From assembly GCF_009811655.1 (NCBI RefSeq), contig NZ_BGJX01000026.1, forward strand, positions 1-49,155: 49,155 bases of DNA. Reading direction: 5' to 3'. A program made the translations under genes and the position numbers. The notes under the pieces were generated by a model, which did no database searches, was not told where the DNA came from, and saw only the letters and a list, made by a program, of their open reading frames with translations. Origin of the DNA: Methylosinus sp. Ce-a6. GTDB lineage: Bacteria > Pseudomonadota > Alphaproteobacteria > Rhizobiales > Beijerinckiaceae. Shown piece by piece: positions 7,291-14,599 of the stretch (its first letter is position 1; every line of letters starts with the position of its first letter).

Positions 7291-8060
7291 CGGAAAACGT
7301 CCTTTCTCTCGCGCATCTCGGCGAAGACATGGACGGGATCGGCGGTCTCCATTCCGAGCGCTTGCCGCAGCTCGGGGTCCTCCGCGCGCAGGAAGGGATT
7401 GGTCGCGAGCTCGAGCGCGATCGTCGTCGGCAGAGTGGCTCTGCCCTGCGCGCGCAGCGCGTCGACCTCGCGGGCGCGATCGGCGAGCAGAAGATTGCGC
7501 GGATCGACGGTCTGGGCGAAACGCGCATTGGCTTGCGTATATTCGTGGCCGCAATAGACGCGGGTTTCCGGCGGCAGCTCTGCGATCTTCTCGAGCGTCG
7601 CGAACATGACGTCCATCGGCGTCTCGAAGACGCGGCCGCAGCCCAAGGAGAACAGCACATCGCCGACGAAGAGGATCGCATCTTCCTCGAAGTGATAGAG
7701 AATGTGCCCGATCGTATGTCCCGGCGCCTCTATGACCCGCGCCGCGGCGGCGCCGACCTTTACAAGGTCGCCCTCGCCGACCTCGAGGTCGAGGCCCGGA
7801 ATGCGGGCCCGATCCTTGCGCGGACCGACGACGCGCGCCTGCGGATAGAGTTCCTTCAGCCCCGCCACGCCCCCGATGTGGTCGGCGTGATGATGCGTGA
7901 CCAGAATGTCGGTGAGGCGCCAGCCGCGCCGCGACAGCTCGGCCGCGATCGCGCGCGCGTCGGGCGCGTCGATGGAGGCGACGGCGCCTGTGGCCTCGTC
8001 GCGCAGCAGCAAGCCGAAATTATCGGCGAGGCAAGTGAATTGAACGACTTCCACGCCCAT
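7287..8060 (-). CDS. gloB: Hydroxyacylglutathione hydrolase (glyoxalase II)
   Basis: The 257-residue metallo-beta-lactamase-fold enzyme hydrolyses S-lactoylglutathione to D-lactate and glutathione, the second step of methylglyoxal detoxification. The dinuclear metal motif THHHADH is at residues 55-61. Further metal ligands are the His in EAPGHTIGH, the Asp in FVGDVLF and the His in YCGHEYT. The C-terminal region, with NPFLR and a terminal RERKDVFR, is typical of glyoxalase II. Length is normal for the family. An AAGGAG lies 7 bases before the ATG. It heads a two-gene operon with the cupin gene and is divergent from a methyltransferase gene, an arrangement I recall from other alphaproteobacteria. 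Confidence 0.95.
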   Translation of the reverse strand: MGVEVVQFTCLADNFGLLLRDEATGAVASIDAPDARAIAAELSRRGWRLTDILVTHHHADHIGGVAGLKELYPQARVVGPRKDRARIPGLDLEVGEGDLVKVGAAAARVIEAPGHTIGHILYHFEEDAILFVGDVLFSLGCGRVFETPMDVMFATLEKIAELPPETRVYCGHEYTQANARFAQTVDPRNLLLADRAREVDALRAQGRATLPTTIALELATNPFLRAEDPELRQALGMETADPVHVFAEMRERKDVFR

Positions 8061-8180
8061 CGGGCCGCTCCTTTCGAGGCGTTGTCACTTCCCCTCGAGG
8101 AAGGTCGAGCGACGCAGGCGCCCCTGCCGCGGCTGTCGCTCGCGCTTGCGTCGCGCGGAAGATATTGCGAAATAGCAAAT

Positions 8181-8939
8181 ATGTCTCTCGACGTCGTCGA
8201 CCTGCGGAGTTTTTACGGATCGCCGCTCGGCCAGGCGGCGTGGCGCCTCGTCGGGCGCATGGTGCGAAGCCGTTGGGAGGACCATGCGGGCCTGCGCGTC
8301 CTCGGCATAGGCTACGCCACGCCCTATCTCGTCGATTTCCAGGAGCGGGCGCAGCGCGTGCTCGCCTTCATGCCGGCCGCCCAAGGCGTCGTCCATTGGC
8401 CCAATGGCGGCCGCTCGGCCTCGGCGCTCGTCGAGACCACGATGATGCCGCTGCCGGATGCGAGCGTCGACCGCGTTCTTGTCGTCCATGCGCTCGAGGT
8501 CGGCGAATCGCCGCGCGATATTCTGGAGGAGATCTGGCGCGTCCTCGCGCCGGGCGGACGGGTGATCGTCGTCGTTCCCAGCCGCTCGGGCCTCTGGGCG
8601 CGCGTCGACACGACGCCTTTCGGCCACGGCCATCCCTATTCGCGCGGCCAGCTCCAGAGTCTTCTGCAGGAGACGCTGCTATTGCCGGTGTTCTGGGGCG
8701 AGGCGCTCTATGTGCCGCCTTTCGCTCGCGCTTTTCTGCTGCGCTCGGCGCCGGCCTTCGAGCGGATCGCCGGCCGCTTCTCGCTGCCCGGCGGCGGCGT
8801 CCATATCGTCGAGGCGACGAAGCAGCTCTACAGGCCCGCGGGCCTGCGCCGCGCCGTGCGCCGCGCGCTGGCGCCGCTCGACGAGGTGCTCGCCCCGGTC
8901 GGCGCGGGCGCCGGCCGCGACGGCGCGCCGGCGCTCTAG
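8181..8939 (+). CDS. SAM-dependent methyltransferase (class I)
   Basis: The 252-residue protein has a Rossmann-like methyltransferase core: RVLGIGYATPYL corresponds to the SAM-binding motif I (about 39-50), MPLPDASVDRVLVVHALE to motif II/III (about 92-109), and EEIWRVLAPGGRVIVVVPSRSGLW to the post-III region. The C-terminal half contains an Arg-rich segment and FARAFLLRSAPAFERI. The substrate is not evident. The ATG at 8181 has a weak ribosome binding site, but residues from here onward look conserved. It is transcribed divergently from gloB across 120 bases, so a shared promoter region and a linked role in glutathione or aldehyde stress are possible. Confidence 0.8.
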   Translation: MSLDVVDLRSFYGSPLGQAAWRLVGRMVRSRWEDHAGLRVLGIGYATPYLVDFQERAQRVLAFMPAAQGVVHWPNGGRSASALVETTMMPLPDASVDRVLVVHALEVGESPRDILEEIWRVLAPGGRVIVVVPSRSGLWARVDTTPFGHGHPYSRGQLQSLLQETLLLPVFWGEALYVPPFARAFLLRSAPAFERIAGRFSLPGGGVHIVEATKQLYRPAGLRRAVRRALAPLDEVLAPVGAGAGRDGAPAL

Positions 8940-8945
8940 AATCAT

Positions 8946-8980
8946 TGGTCCCGAAAACCGCTTCACGCGTTTCGGGACCA
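8946..8980. repeat. Hairpin between convergent genes, family C-like
   Basis: TGGTCCCGAAA and TTTCGGGACCA are perfect 11-base arms around a 13-base loop containing CGCTTCACGCG. The element lies between the methyltransferase stop and the convergent esterase stop (8996). It resembles copies at 10678 and 13730, which share a CCCGAAAA...GAAGCGGTTTTC core. A bidirectional terminator role is plausible. Confidence 0.7.
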
Positions 8981-8995
8981 TGCTCTGACCGAGGC

Positions 8996-9691
8996 TCAGC
9001 GTCCGCCGCGCCGGCCGAATTCGACGGGCAGGCCGAAGCTTCTCGCCAAGAACAGGCCGCCATGCAGCAGGCCGGCGTTGTCTATGCCATGGTCGAGACC
9101 GGCGGAGAGATGCCATTGCGTCGGCACGTCGGCCTTGGCGAGCGCATTGGCGGAGAGCAGCAGCGCCTCCGCCGGAATCATCGAATCCTCCTCGCCATGG
9201 ACGAGCAGGACCGACGGCGGCTTGGTCCCGAATTGCGGTGGAATGTCCGCCGGATCGCTTCCCGCGACCAATATGCCCGAATAGCCGAGGATCGCGGCGG
9301 GCGCCCGGCGAAGCCTCAGGCCCACATGCAGCGCCAGCATCGTCCCCTGGCTGAAGCCGACGAGCGCCAGACGGCTCTCCTCGAGCTCGTGCCGGGCCAG
9401 CTCCTCGGCGAGGAAGGCGTCGAGCAGCGGCCGCGTCGCCACCACGCCGCGCCAGCGCTCCTCCGGGTCGCGCATCGTCAGCGGAAACCATTGCCGTCCG
9501 GCGGGCGACAGCGCGCAGCGCTCCGGCGCATGAGGCGAGACGAAAGCGGCGTCCGGCAAAAAGGAGCGCCATTGCCGCCCGATCTCGATCAAATCGTTGC
9601 CGTCCGCGCCATAGCCGTGGAGGAAGACGACGAGCTGCTTGGCCTTGCCGGAATTGGGCTGAATTCGGGGGCCGTCGATCTGGGACGCCAT
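8996..9691 (-). CDS. Phospholipase/carboxylesterase family alpha/beta hydrolase
   Basis: The 231-residue cytosolic protein belongs to the Abhydrolase_2 group (carboxylesterase, lysophospholipase, acyl-protein thioesterase). The oxyanion motif FLHGYGADGND is near the N-terminus. The nucleophile elbow GFSQG is near residue 118, the acid is in HGEEDSMIP, and the His is in LDHGID. Length is normal. Substrates are short acyl esters or thioesters by family analogy, not visible from sequence. It is followed on the same strand by nothing closer than the repeat at 8946, and is preceded 37 bases upstream by the EamA transporter, so they probably share a transcript. Confidence 0.9.
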   Translation of the reverse strand: MASQIDGPRIQPNSGKAKQLVVFLHGYGADGNDLIEIGRQWRSFLPDAAFVSPHAPERCALSPAGRQWFPLTMRDPEERWRGVVATRPLLDAFLAEELARHELEESRLALVGFSQGTMLALHVGLRLRRAPAAILGYSGILVAGSDPADIPPQFGTKPPSVLLVHGEEDSMIPAEALLLSANALAKADVPTQWHLSAGLDHGIDNAGLLHGGLFLARSFGLPVEFGRRGGR

Positions 9692-9728
9692 ATCGATCTC
9701 GCAATTCTGCGGAAAGAGACCGAAAGCC

Positions 9729-10640
9729 TCATCCGCCGTTCAACACGGCCGCGACGCCGGCGACGAGCATCGCCACGCCGAGCCATTCCCGCGCTCCGGT
9801 CTTCTGCGCGAACATGCGGCGCGTGACCATTTGCGCGAACAAGATCTCGATCAGCGCCAGCGTGCGAACGCGCGGCGCGGATTCGAGAGCGAAGGCCAGG
9901 AACCAGAACAGCGTCGCGAAGGCGCCGATCAGCCCCGCCGAAAGAGATTCTCGCCAATGGGCGAGGATGGCGGAGAGACCGCCGCGGTCGAAGACGCTCA
10001 GATAGAGCAAGATCAGCGCCGTTTGCAAGACGAGGCCGAGAACGAGCTCGGTCGCGGCCGCGACGACAAAGGAGCCGCCGCCGAGCGCCAGCACGCCCTC
10101 GCGGTAGCAGACGGTGGAGACCCCGAACAGCGCGGCCGAGGCGAGGCCGTAGAAAATCGGCCGCCATGGCGCGCCGCCGCGCAGCGCGGCGGCCGGGTCC
10201 GGCAGCGAAAGCGCGAGCACGCCGAATGTCGCCGAGAGAACGCCGAGCGCGAGCGGCGGCGTCGCCGGCTCGCCCATGAACACGAGTCCGAAGACGACGA
10301 TCTGGGCCGCCTCCGTCTTGAGCAGCGCCGTGACGATGAGGAAGGAGCGCTCGCGCATGGAGACGAGCATCAGCGCCGTCGCCGCGATCTGCAGCGCGGC
10401 CGCCGTGGCGATGAGAAGCAGCGCGCGCGCATCCGGCGTCGGCGGCGGCGCGCCGACGATCGCGCAGGCGGCGGCCAGAAAGAGCAAGGAAAAGGGACAG
10501 CCGAAGAGAAAGCGCACGAATGTCGCGCAGGCCGCGCCGAGAGAATCGGTGAGGTCGCGTTGCAGAGCGTTGCGCATTGTCTGACCCCCGGCGGCGGTCA
10601 GCGTGAAGACGGCCCAGGCCCAGGCGGGAGCGGAGGTCAT
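9729..10640 (-). CDS. EamA/DMT-family transporter
   Basis: The 303-residue protein has about ten hydrophobic segments in the two-fold repeat of the drug/metabolite transporter superfamily. An example is the second-repeat motif FYGLASAALFGVSTVCYREGVLALGG. The C-terminal segment LALIEILFAQMVTRRMFAQKTGAREWLGVAMLVAGVAAVL is characteristic of EamA domains (EPVFA..., then GE...G..LI). It should lie in the inner membrane. The substrate is unknown; EamA members export amino acids, nucleosides or other metabolites. The ATG at 10640 has a weak ribosome binding site. It precedes the esterase gene by 37 bases. Confidence 0.88.
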   Translation of the reverse strand: MTSAPAWAWAVFTLTAAGGQTMRNALQRDLTDSLGAACATFVRFLFGCPFSLLFLAAACAIVGAPPPTPDARALLLIATAAALQIAATALMLVSMRERSFLIVTALLKTEAAQIVVFGLVFMGEPATPPLALGVLSATFGVLALSLPDPAAALRGGAPWRPIFYGLASAALFGVSTVCYREGVLALGGGSFVVAAATELVLGLVLQTALILLYLSVFDRGGLSAILAHWRESLSAGLIGAFATLFWFLAFALESAPRVRTLALIEILFAQMVTRRMFAQKTGAREWLGVAMLVAGVAAVLNGG

Positions 10641-10677
10641 AAACAGCAGAGCTTTCGTTGCGTCGCGCGCTTCTAGC

Positions 10678-10722
10678 GCATGTTCCCGAGAAGTGCGAAG
10701 CGGTTTTCCGAGAAGAACATGC
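10678..10722. repeat. Family C hairpin (copy 1)
   Basis: This 45-bp element has GCATGTTC and GAACATGC ends and an AGTGCGAAGCGGTTTTC core. It is nearly identical to 13730-13774, and the core is related to 8946-8980. It lies about 40 bases upstream of the EamA gene start, so here it is not at a gene end. Confidence 0.85.
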
Positions 10723-10771
10723 GAGCTCGAATGGCTCTCGTGGCCTGCGTCATTCGAACTGAAGACCCGAA

Positions 10772-10893
10772 GGCCCCCTCCCTCACCCTCCCCCGCTTTG
10801 CGGGAGAAGGGGCGTCGACGTTTCGCATATTCTCGATGAAGCGCCGAATCTGCTCCCTCTCCCGCGCAGCGGGGGAGGGCTGGGGAGGGGGCC
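10772..10893. repeat. Large dispersed inverted repeat
   Basis: GGCCCCCTCCC at the left end pairs with GGGAGGGGGCC at the right end, and inner CCCGC...GCGGG pairs extend the fold. The CCCTCTCCCGC...GCGGGGGAGGG type of element is common between genes in many proteobacteria. It has no coding content. Confidence 0.7.
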
Positions 10894-10928
10894 GAGCGTC
10901 TTCACTTTCATCGACGCAAGCCACTAGC

Positions 10929-11028
10929 GCGTTTCCAGCCGAAGTGGACGCCGGTTCGGCGTCGGAAACGCGTGAATACAAATGCCGAGGGTCTTTCCGT
11001 GCTTCAATGAAGCACGGAAAGACCCTCG
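10929..11028 (+). repeat. Composite palindromic repeat, family A + B (copy 2)
   Basis: Family A (10929-10971, GCGTTTCC...GGAAACGC) is followed after 14 bases by family B (10986-11028). Family B has 21-base arms that are perfectly complementary around one central A, containing CTTTCCGTGCTTCA and TGAAGCACGGAAAG. The same A-then-B order occurs at 16519, 27426 and, reversed, at 45643. Confidence 0.9.
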
Positions 11029-11076
11029 CGCGATCCGCTACGAAATATCCACGCCGATTTCGCTGCGACGAAAACG

Positions 11077-11104
11077 AAAAGCCCGGCCGTGAGGCCGGGC
11101 TCTC
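11077..11104 (-). terminator. Intrinsic terminator of the porin gene
   Basis: Read on the minus strand, AGCCCGGCC, a four-base loop and GGCCGGGCT form a perfect 9-base GC-rich stem, followed by TTTTCGTTTTCG. It lies about 30 bases past the porin stop. This is the clearest rho-independent terminator in the window. Confidence 0.9.
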
Positions 11105-11131
11105 GCGATCTGGGAGCCAAAAGAGATCGGA

Positions 11132-12139
11132 TCAGTATCTCGCGACGACCGGGGCCGGCGGCGGCGCCGTGAAGAAGTGATAGTTGATGCCGATGCGCGC
11201 GACATGGCCGTCGAATTTCACGCGCGTGACGCCCTGGTTGACCGAGGTGAGGAGCGGCGTGGTGAAGCCGAGCACCGAGATCTGCGGGCCGACCGCGGCC
11301 AGCGGGCCGTTCAGATAGCGAGCCGTGCCGAGATCATAGTAGAGATATTCGGCCTTGAGGCTCAGGTTCGGCGCGAACAGCCATTCGAGGCCGCCGCCGA
11401 CCGTCCAGCCGATGCGCGACTCGTTGTAGCGCGCGAAGCCGCCGATCGAGCCGAAGGGGACGCTGATCGACAAGAGCGGAGGGAGAATGGACAGCGTGTT
11501 GTTCAAGAACAGCGACTGTTGAGTCGTCGCCTGAGTGCCGCCATAGGCGAGACCGCCGGTGGCATAGAGCAGGAACGACTGTCCCCAGATGTAGCCCAAA
11601 CGGCCGCGCACCGTGCCGAGCCAGTCGGTGCGCGACGTCACTGTCGTCGCGGACGCGGCGGCGCGATCGAATCTGATAAGGCCGGGACCGATGTCGAAGG
11701 CGTTCCACGAGGAAGCGCCGATGAAGCTATTTTCGCTGCGGATTCCGGCTCCTTGCAAATCGACTTCGAGGCCGACCAGGAAGCTGTTTCCGAATTGATA
11801 ATTGTAGCCGACCTGGCCGCCGCCGATGAAGCCGTTGCGCTGGGCGTTGGCGGTGCCGCTCGCCGCCAGCGCCGCAGAGCCGGCGCGGGGATCGATGACG
11901 ATCGGAGCGAGGAAGCCGGCGGGGCCGAACGAGTCGAAGACATTGACCGTCGCGACGTCGATGGTGTTCGTCGCGCCCCATGAATAGCCGGCGTTCAAAC
12001 CGGCGTAGAATCCGGTCCACAGAGGCGGCGGCGGAAGCGGAGGCGGCGGCGGCGCCTTGATGGCGGGGAGATCCGCGGCGAGCGCCGCTCCAGCGGATAG
12101 AGCCAGGGCTATCGCGGTGGCCGAGAATAATTTCTTCAT
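11132..12139 (-). CDS. Outer-membrane beta-barrel protein (Omp25/31-like porin)
   Basis: The 335-residue protein starts with a signal peptide (MKKLFSATAIALALSAGAALA, cleavage before ADLP), then a Pro-rich linker, then WTGFYAGLNAGYSWG, the hallmark first strand of Omp25/Omp31-type surface proteins in Hyphomicrobiales. Alternating Gly/aromatic strands follow (GGQVGYNYQFGNSFLVGLEVDLQG, GRLGYIWGQSFLLYATGGLAYGG, WTVGGGLEWLFAPNLSLKAEYLYYDLG). The chain ends VKFDGHVARIGINYHF plus a Pro/Ala tail ending in RY. It is somewhat longer than many relatives. The ATG at 12139 is preferred to the in-frame ATG at 12175 because it begins the signal peptide and has AAGGA upstream. It is monocistronic with its own terminator. 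Confidence 0.92.
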   Translation of the reverse strand: MKKLFSATAIALALSAGAALAADLPAIKAPPPPPLPPPPLWTGFYAGLNAGYSWGATNTIDVATVNVFDSFGPAGFLAPIVIDPRAGSAALAASGTANAQRNGFIGGGQVGYNYQFGNSFLVGLEVDLQGAGIRSENSFIGASSWNAFDIGPGLIRFDRAAASATTVTSRTDWLGTVRGRLGYIWGQSFLLYATGGLAYGGTQATTQQSLFLNNTLSILPPLLSISVPFGSIGGFARYNESRIGWTVGGGLEWLFAPNLSLKAEYLYYDLGTARYLNGPLAAVGPQISVLGFTTPLLTSVNQGVTRVKFDGHVARIGINYHFFTAPPPAPVVARY

Positions 12140-12443
12140 CGAGGAGAATCCTTTTTCAACAAAGTTCGGCGCCACATGAGGCCGCGCGCTGTCGCTGTCC
12201 GCTCGCCGACGATCATGTGGCTATTGAAATGCTAAGTCCCGCTCCGAGATTCGGTCAACGACGGCGAGCCGCAATCGCGTGATCTGTCGTCGATTTCCGG
12301 CGAGTGTGACGCGCATGCGACCTTAGCGGAAAAAACTAGGTACTCATTTGTGTGGACATGTGCGCGAGACGAAGGCGATGGCGTGAAAGACGATTGTGAA
12401 TCGCAACACATTCATCGAACGCGTCGACGAGAGGAGAGCCGTC
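12140..12443. promoter_or_regulatory. Divergent intergenic region porin/PLP enzyme
   Basis: The 304 bases hold promoters for two divergent genes and no credible coding sequence. The AT-richer patches near 12210-12240 and 12325-12355 are the likeliest promoter regions. I looked for a SAM-type riboswitch before the sulfur-amino-acid enzyme and found nothing convincing. Confidence 0.4.
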
Positions 12444-13721
12444 ATGAGCAGCGAGCGCTATCACAAGATCCGCATCGGCCAGCATCGTCTCCACCCGGAG
12501 ACGTTGATGCTCGGCTATGGCTACGATCCGGCTCTCTCCGAAGGCTCGGTCAAGCCTCCGGTGTTTCTCACTTCGACATTCGCCTTCCGCACGGCCGAAG
12601 AGGGGCGCGATTATTTCGATTATCTCGCCGGCCGCAGCGCGCCCGAGCGCGGCGAGCAGCCGGGGCTCGTCTATTCGCGCTTCAATCATCCCAATCTCGA
12701 GATCCTCGAGGATCGTCTCGCCGCGCATGAGAACGCGGAGACGGGCCTCGTGTTCTCCTCCGGCATGTCGGCCATCGTCACGACGATCCTCGCTTATGCG
12801 AAGCCCGGCGACGTCATCTTGCACAGCCGCCCACTCTATGGCGGCACGGAAGTGCTGATCGGCCGCACGCTCGCGCCCTTCGACGTGAGAAGCGTCGGCT
12901 TCACGGACGGGCTGGATGAAAGCGCGGTGCGCGGCGCGGCGGAGCGCGCCATGGCCGCGGGGAGCGTCGCGATGATCTTCGTCGAGACGCCGTCCAATCC
13001 GATGAACAGTCTCGTCGACATCGCCCTGGTGGCGGCCATAGCGCAGGAGATCGGCGCGCGTCAGGGACGCCGTCCGATCCTGTGCTGCGACAACACTCTG
13101 CTCGGCCCGGTGTTCCAATCGCCGCTCGAGCATGGCGCCGATCTGTCGCTCTATTCGCTCACCAAATATGTCGGCGGCCACAGCGATCTCATCGGCGGCG
13201 CCGTCATCGGCGCGCGCGCCGCGCTCGCGCCGATCCGCGCGATGCGCAACGCCATCGGCACGCAGCTCGATCCGCATTCCTGCTGGATGCTGGCGCGTTC
13301 GCTCGAGACATTGTCGCTGCGCATGCGCCGCGCCGCGAGCAATGCTGCGGTCGTCGCCGATTTTCTCGCCGCCCATCCAAGGGTCGCGCGCGTGCATTAT
13401 CCGCCGCTGCTGCCGGAGGATCATCCGGCGCGCGCGCTCATGCTGCGCCAGTCGAGCTCTGCGGGCTCCACCTTTTCCTTCGAGGTCGAAGGCGGCGAGG
13501 AGGACGCCTTCGCCTTTTTGAATCGGCTACAGATATTCAAGCTCGCGGTGAGCCTCGGCGGCACCGAATCGCTCGTGTGCCATCCCGCGACGACTGTGCA
13601 TTCGGGGCTCACGGAAGAGGCGCGGCGCGAGATCGGCATAACGCCGGCGCTCGTGCGCATGTCGATCGGCATAGAGCATCCCGACGATCTCGTCGCCGAT
13701 ATCGCTCAGGCCTTTTCCTGA
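12444..13721 (+). CDS. Cys/Met-metabolism PLP-dependent enzyme (cystathionine gamma-synthase family)
   Basis: The 425-residue fold-type I PLP enzyme belongs to the cystathionine gamma-synthase / methionine gamma-lyase family. [20 protein letters not shown] is the typical N-terminal motif. FSSGMSAI binds the cofactor phosphate, the cofactor Asp is in CCDNTLLGP, and [14 protein letters not shown] carries the Schiff-base Lys. [18 protein letters not shown] and [17 protein letters not shown] close the C-terminal domain. The long N-terminus and an insertion after FAFRTAEEG match a subgroup annotated simply as cystathionine gamma-synthase family, so synthase versus lyase cannot be settled. The ATG at 12444 follows GAGGAGAG; an upstream in-frame ATG at 12396 lacks such a site. 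It stands alone. Confidence 0.88.
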   Translation: MSSERYHKIRIGQHRLHPETLMLGYGYDPALSEGSVKPPVFLTSTFAFRTAEEGRDYFDYLAGRSAPERGEQPGLVYSRFNHPNLEILEDRLAAHENAETGLVFSSGMSAIVTTILAYAKPGDVILHSRPLYGGTEVLIGRTLAPFDVRSVGFTDGLDESAVRGAAERAMAAGSVAMIFVETPSNPMNSLVDIALVAAIAQEIGARQGRRPILCCDNTLLGPVFQSPLEHGADLSLYSLTKYVGGHSDLIGGAVIGARAALAPIRAMRNAIGTQLDPHSCWMLARSLETLSLRMRRAASNAAVVADFLAAHPRVARVHYPPLLPEDHPARALMLRQSSSAGSTFSFEVEGGEEDAFAFLNRLQIFKLAVSLGGTESLVCHPATTVHSGLTEEARREIGITPALVRMSIGIEHPDDLVADIAQAFS

Positions 13722-13729
13722 GCATTAGA

Positions 13730-13774
13730 GCATGTTCCCGAAAAGTGCGAAGCGGTTTTCAGAAAAGAACATGC
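13730..13774. repeat. Family C hairpin (copy 2)
   Basis: A 45-bp element nearly identical to 10678-10722 (GCATGTTCCCGAAAAGTGCG, then GAAGCGGTTTTC, then GAACATGC). It lies 9 bases after the PLP-enzyme stop and before the convergent Cys-rich microprotein gene, a good place for a terminator. Confidence 0.85.
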
Positions 13775-13788
13775 GAATCCAAATAAAC

Positions 13789-14040
13789 TTAGAGCGCATT
13801 CGGACATGATTTGTCCGAATGCGCTCGAGAGGCGCAGCGCCGCATCACCCGCGCCGCGAAATCGACGCAGCGCCGACGCAGGCATTCGTCCGGGCACTCG
13901 GTCGAGTAATATTCGCTCGCGGCGACGAGGCAGAATTCCGCGAGCGCGCTCTCGTCCGTGCGCACGCCAGCAGGCGCCGCGCGCGCCGCCTGCTCGAGCA
14001 GAGCGTCGATCTTGCGTCTTTCTCCTTCGATGTCGCACAT
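13789..14040 (-). CDS. Cys-rich 83-residue protein of unknown function
   Basis: The small protein begins MCDIEGERRKIDALLEQAARAA and has Cys at 2, 37, 49, 53, 58, 69 and 79. The core CPDECLRRRC spaces three Cys as C-x3-C-x4-C, which could bind metal or form disulfides; there is no signal peptide. AAGGAGAAGG lies just before the ATG at 14040 with good spacing, the main evidence that it is translated. The last eleven residues and the stop lie inside a 15-bp-arm palindrome (13792-13826), so the natural C-terminus may have been replaced by a repeat. It is divergent from the heme-monooxygenase operon. I do not recognise a family. Confidence 0.55.
   Translation of the reverse strand: MCDIEGERRKIDALLEQAARAAPAGVRTDESALAEFCLVAASEYYSTECPDECLRRRCVDFAARVMRRCASRAHSDKSCPNAL
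13792..13826. repeat. Perfect 15-bp-arm palindrome
   Basis: GAGCGCATTCGGACA and TGTCCGAATGCGCTC flank TGATT. The element lies within the 3' end of the Cys-rich gene and may also serve as its terminator. With 13730-13774 it gives two hairpins between two convergent genes. Confidence 0.85.
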
Positions 14041-14132
14041 TTTTGCCTTCTCCTTCGCGTCGGTTCCATCGCCGCCGATGATCGCGGCGTTTCGGGCGAC
14101 ATCGTGGAGAGAGGGTTGGAAAGCTTGCAGAG

Positions 14133-14150
14133 AAGATTTTTGGAAATCTT
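14133..14150. promoter_or_regulatory. Inverted repeat in the heme-monooxygenase promoter region
   Basis: AAGATTT-TTGG-AAATCTT is a perfect 7-base inverted repeat in the 211-base divergent region between the Cys-rich gene and the heme-monooxygenase gene. Its AT-rich arms stand out. Because the downstream operon looks iron- or heme-related, an Fur/Irr/RirA-type regulator is a reasonable but unproven guess. Confidence 0.4.
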
Positions 14151-14251
14151 GCAGCTTCCTTTCCGCCGCCGGGACTTGATCGCGACGCGGCGCCGAGCGA
14201 CGATGGTCGAAAGGCGAGCCGCCGGGCGCGGCCGGAAAAATGGAGTTCGAC

Positions 14252-14599
14252 ATGTTCATCGCGATGAACCGCTTCAAGGTCGTCAAAGGCGAAGAAAAGG
14301 CGTTCGAGCAGATTTGGGCGTCGCGCCGCACGCGCCTCGAGGAAATGGAGGGTTTCGTCTCCTTTCATCTCCTGAGGGGGCCGGAGCGGGAGGATCACAC
14401 GCTCTACGCCTCGCATACGATGTGGGAGACGAAGGCGGCCTTCCTCGCCTGGACGACCTCGCAGCAGTTTCGCGATTCGCACAAGGACGCCGGCAAGAAC
14501 AAGCCGCTCTATGTGGGGCATCCGGAGTTCGAAGGCTTCGACGCCGTTCTCGAGCAGACAAATCCGCGCGGCGACGCGGTCGCGGAGACGGCGATATGA
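14252..14599 (+). CDS. Heme-degrading monooxygenase-like protein (ABM/IsdG superfamily)
   Basis: The 115-residue protein has the dimeric alpha/beta-barrel fold of antibiotic biosynthesis monooxygenases and matches the HmoA/HmuQ-type N-terminus MFIAMNRFKVVKGEEKAFEQIW. EEMEGFVSFHLLRGP and HTLYASHTMWETKAAFLAWTTSQQF follow, with the HTMWE and His residues typical of heme-degrading members (Asn, Trp, His triad). Such enzymes open heme to release iron. The ATG at 14252 has GGAG six bases upstream inside ATGGAG, so it is preferred to the ATG at 14240. Its stop overlaps the next start (ATGA), so it is coupled to the DUF2325 gene. Confidence 0.85.
   Translation: MFIAMNRFKVVKGEEKAFEQIWASRRTRLEEMEGFVSFHLLRGPEREDHTLYASHTMWETKAAFLAWTTSQQFRDSHKDAGKNKPLYVGHPEFEGFDAVLEQTNPRGDAVAETAI

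Larger units (their letters stand above)
10641..11131. other. 491-base gap packed with palindromic repeats
   Basis: No gene is evident. In order the gap holds a family C hairpin (10678-10722), a large inverted repeat (10772-10893), a composite family A plus family B element (10929-11028), and the porin terminator (11077-11104). It separates the divergent 5' region of the EamA gene from the 3' end of the porin gene. Confidence 0.8.

Noticed and set aside
10772..10893. CRISPR-like repeat array
   Set aside because: The repeats are inverted and not regularly spaced, and no spacers or cas genes are present.
12310..12443. SAM or other riboswitch before the Cys/Met PLP enzyme
   Set aside because: I could not find the conserved core of SAM-I, SAM-II or SAM/SAH riboswitches. 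A covariance-model search would settle this.
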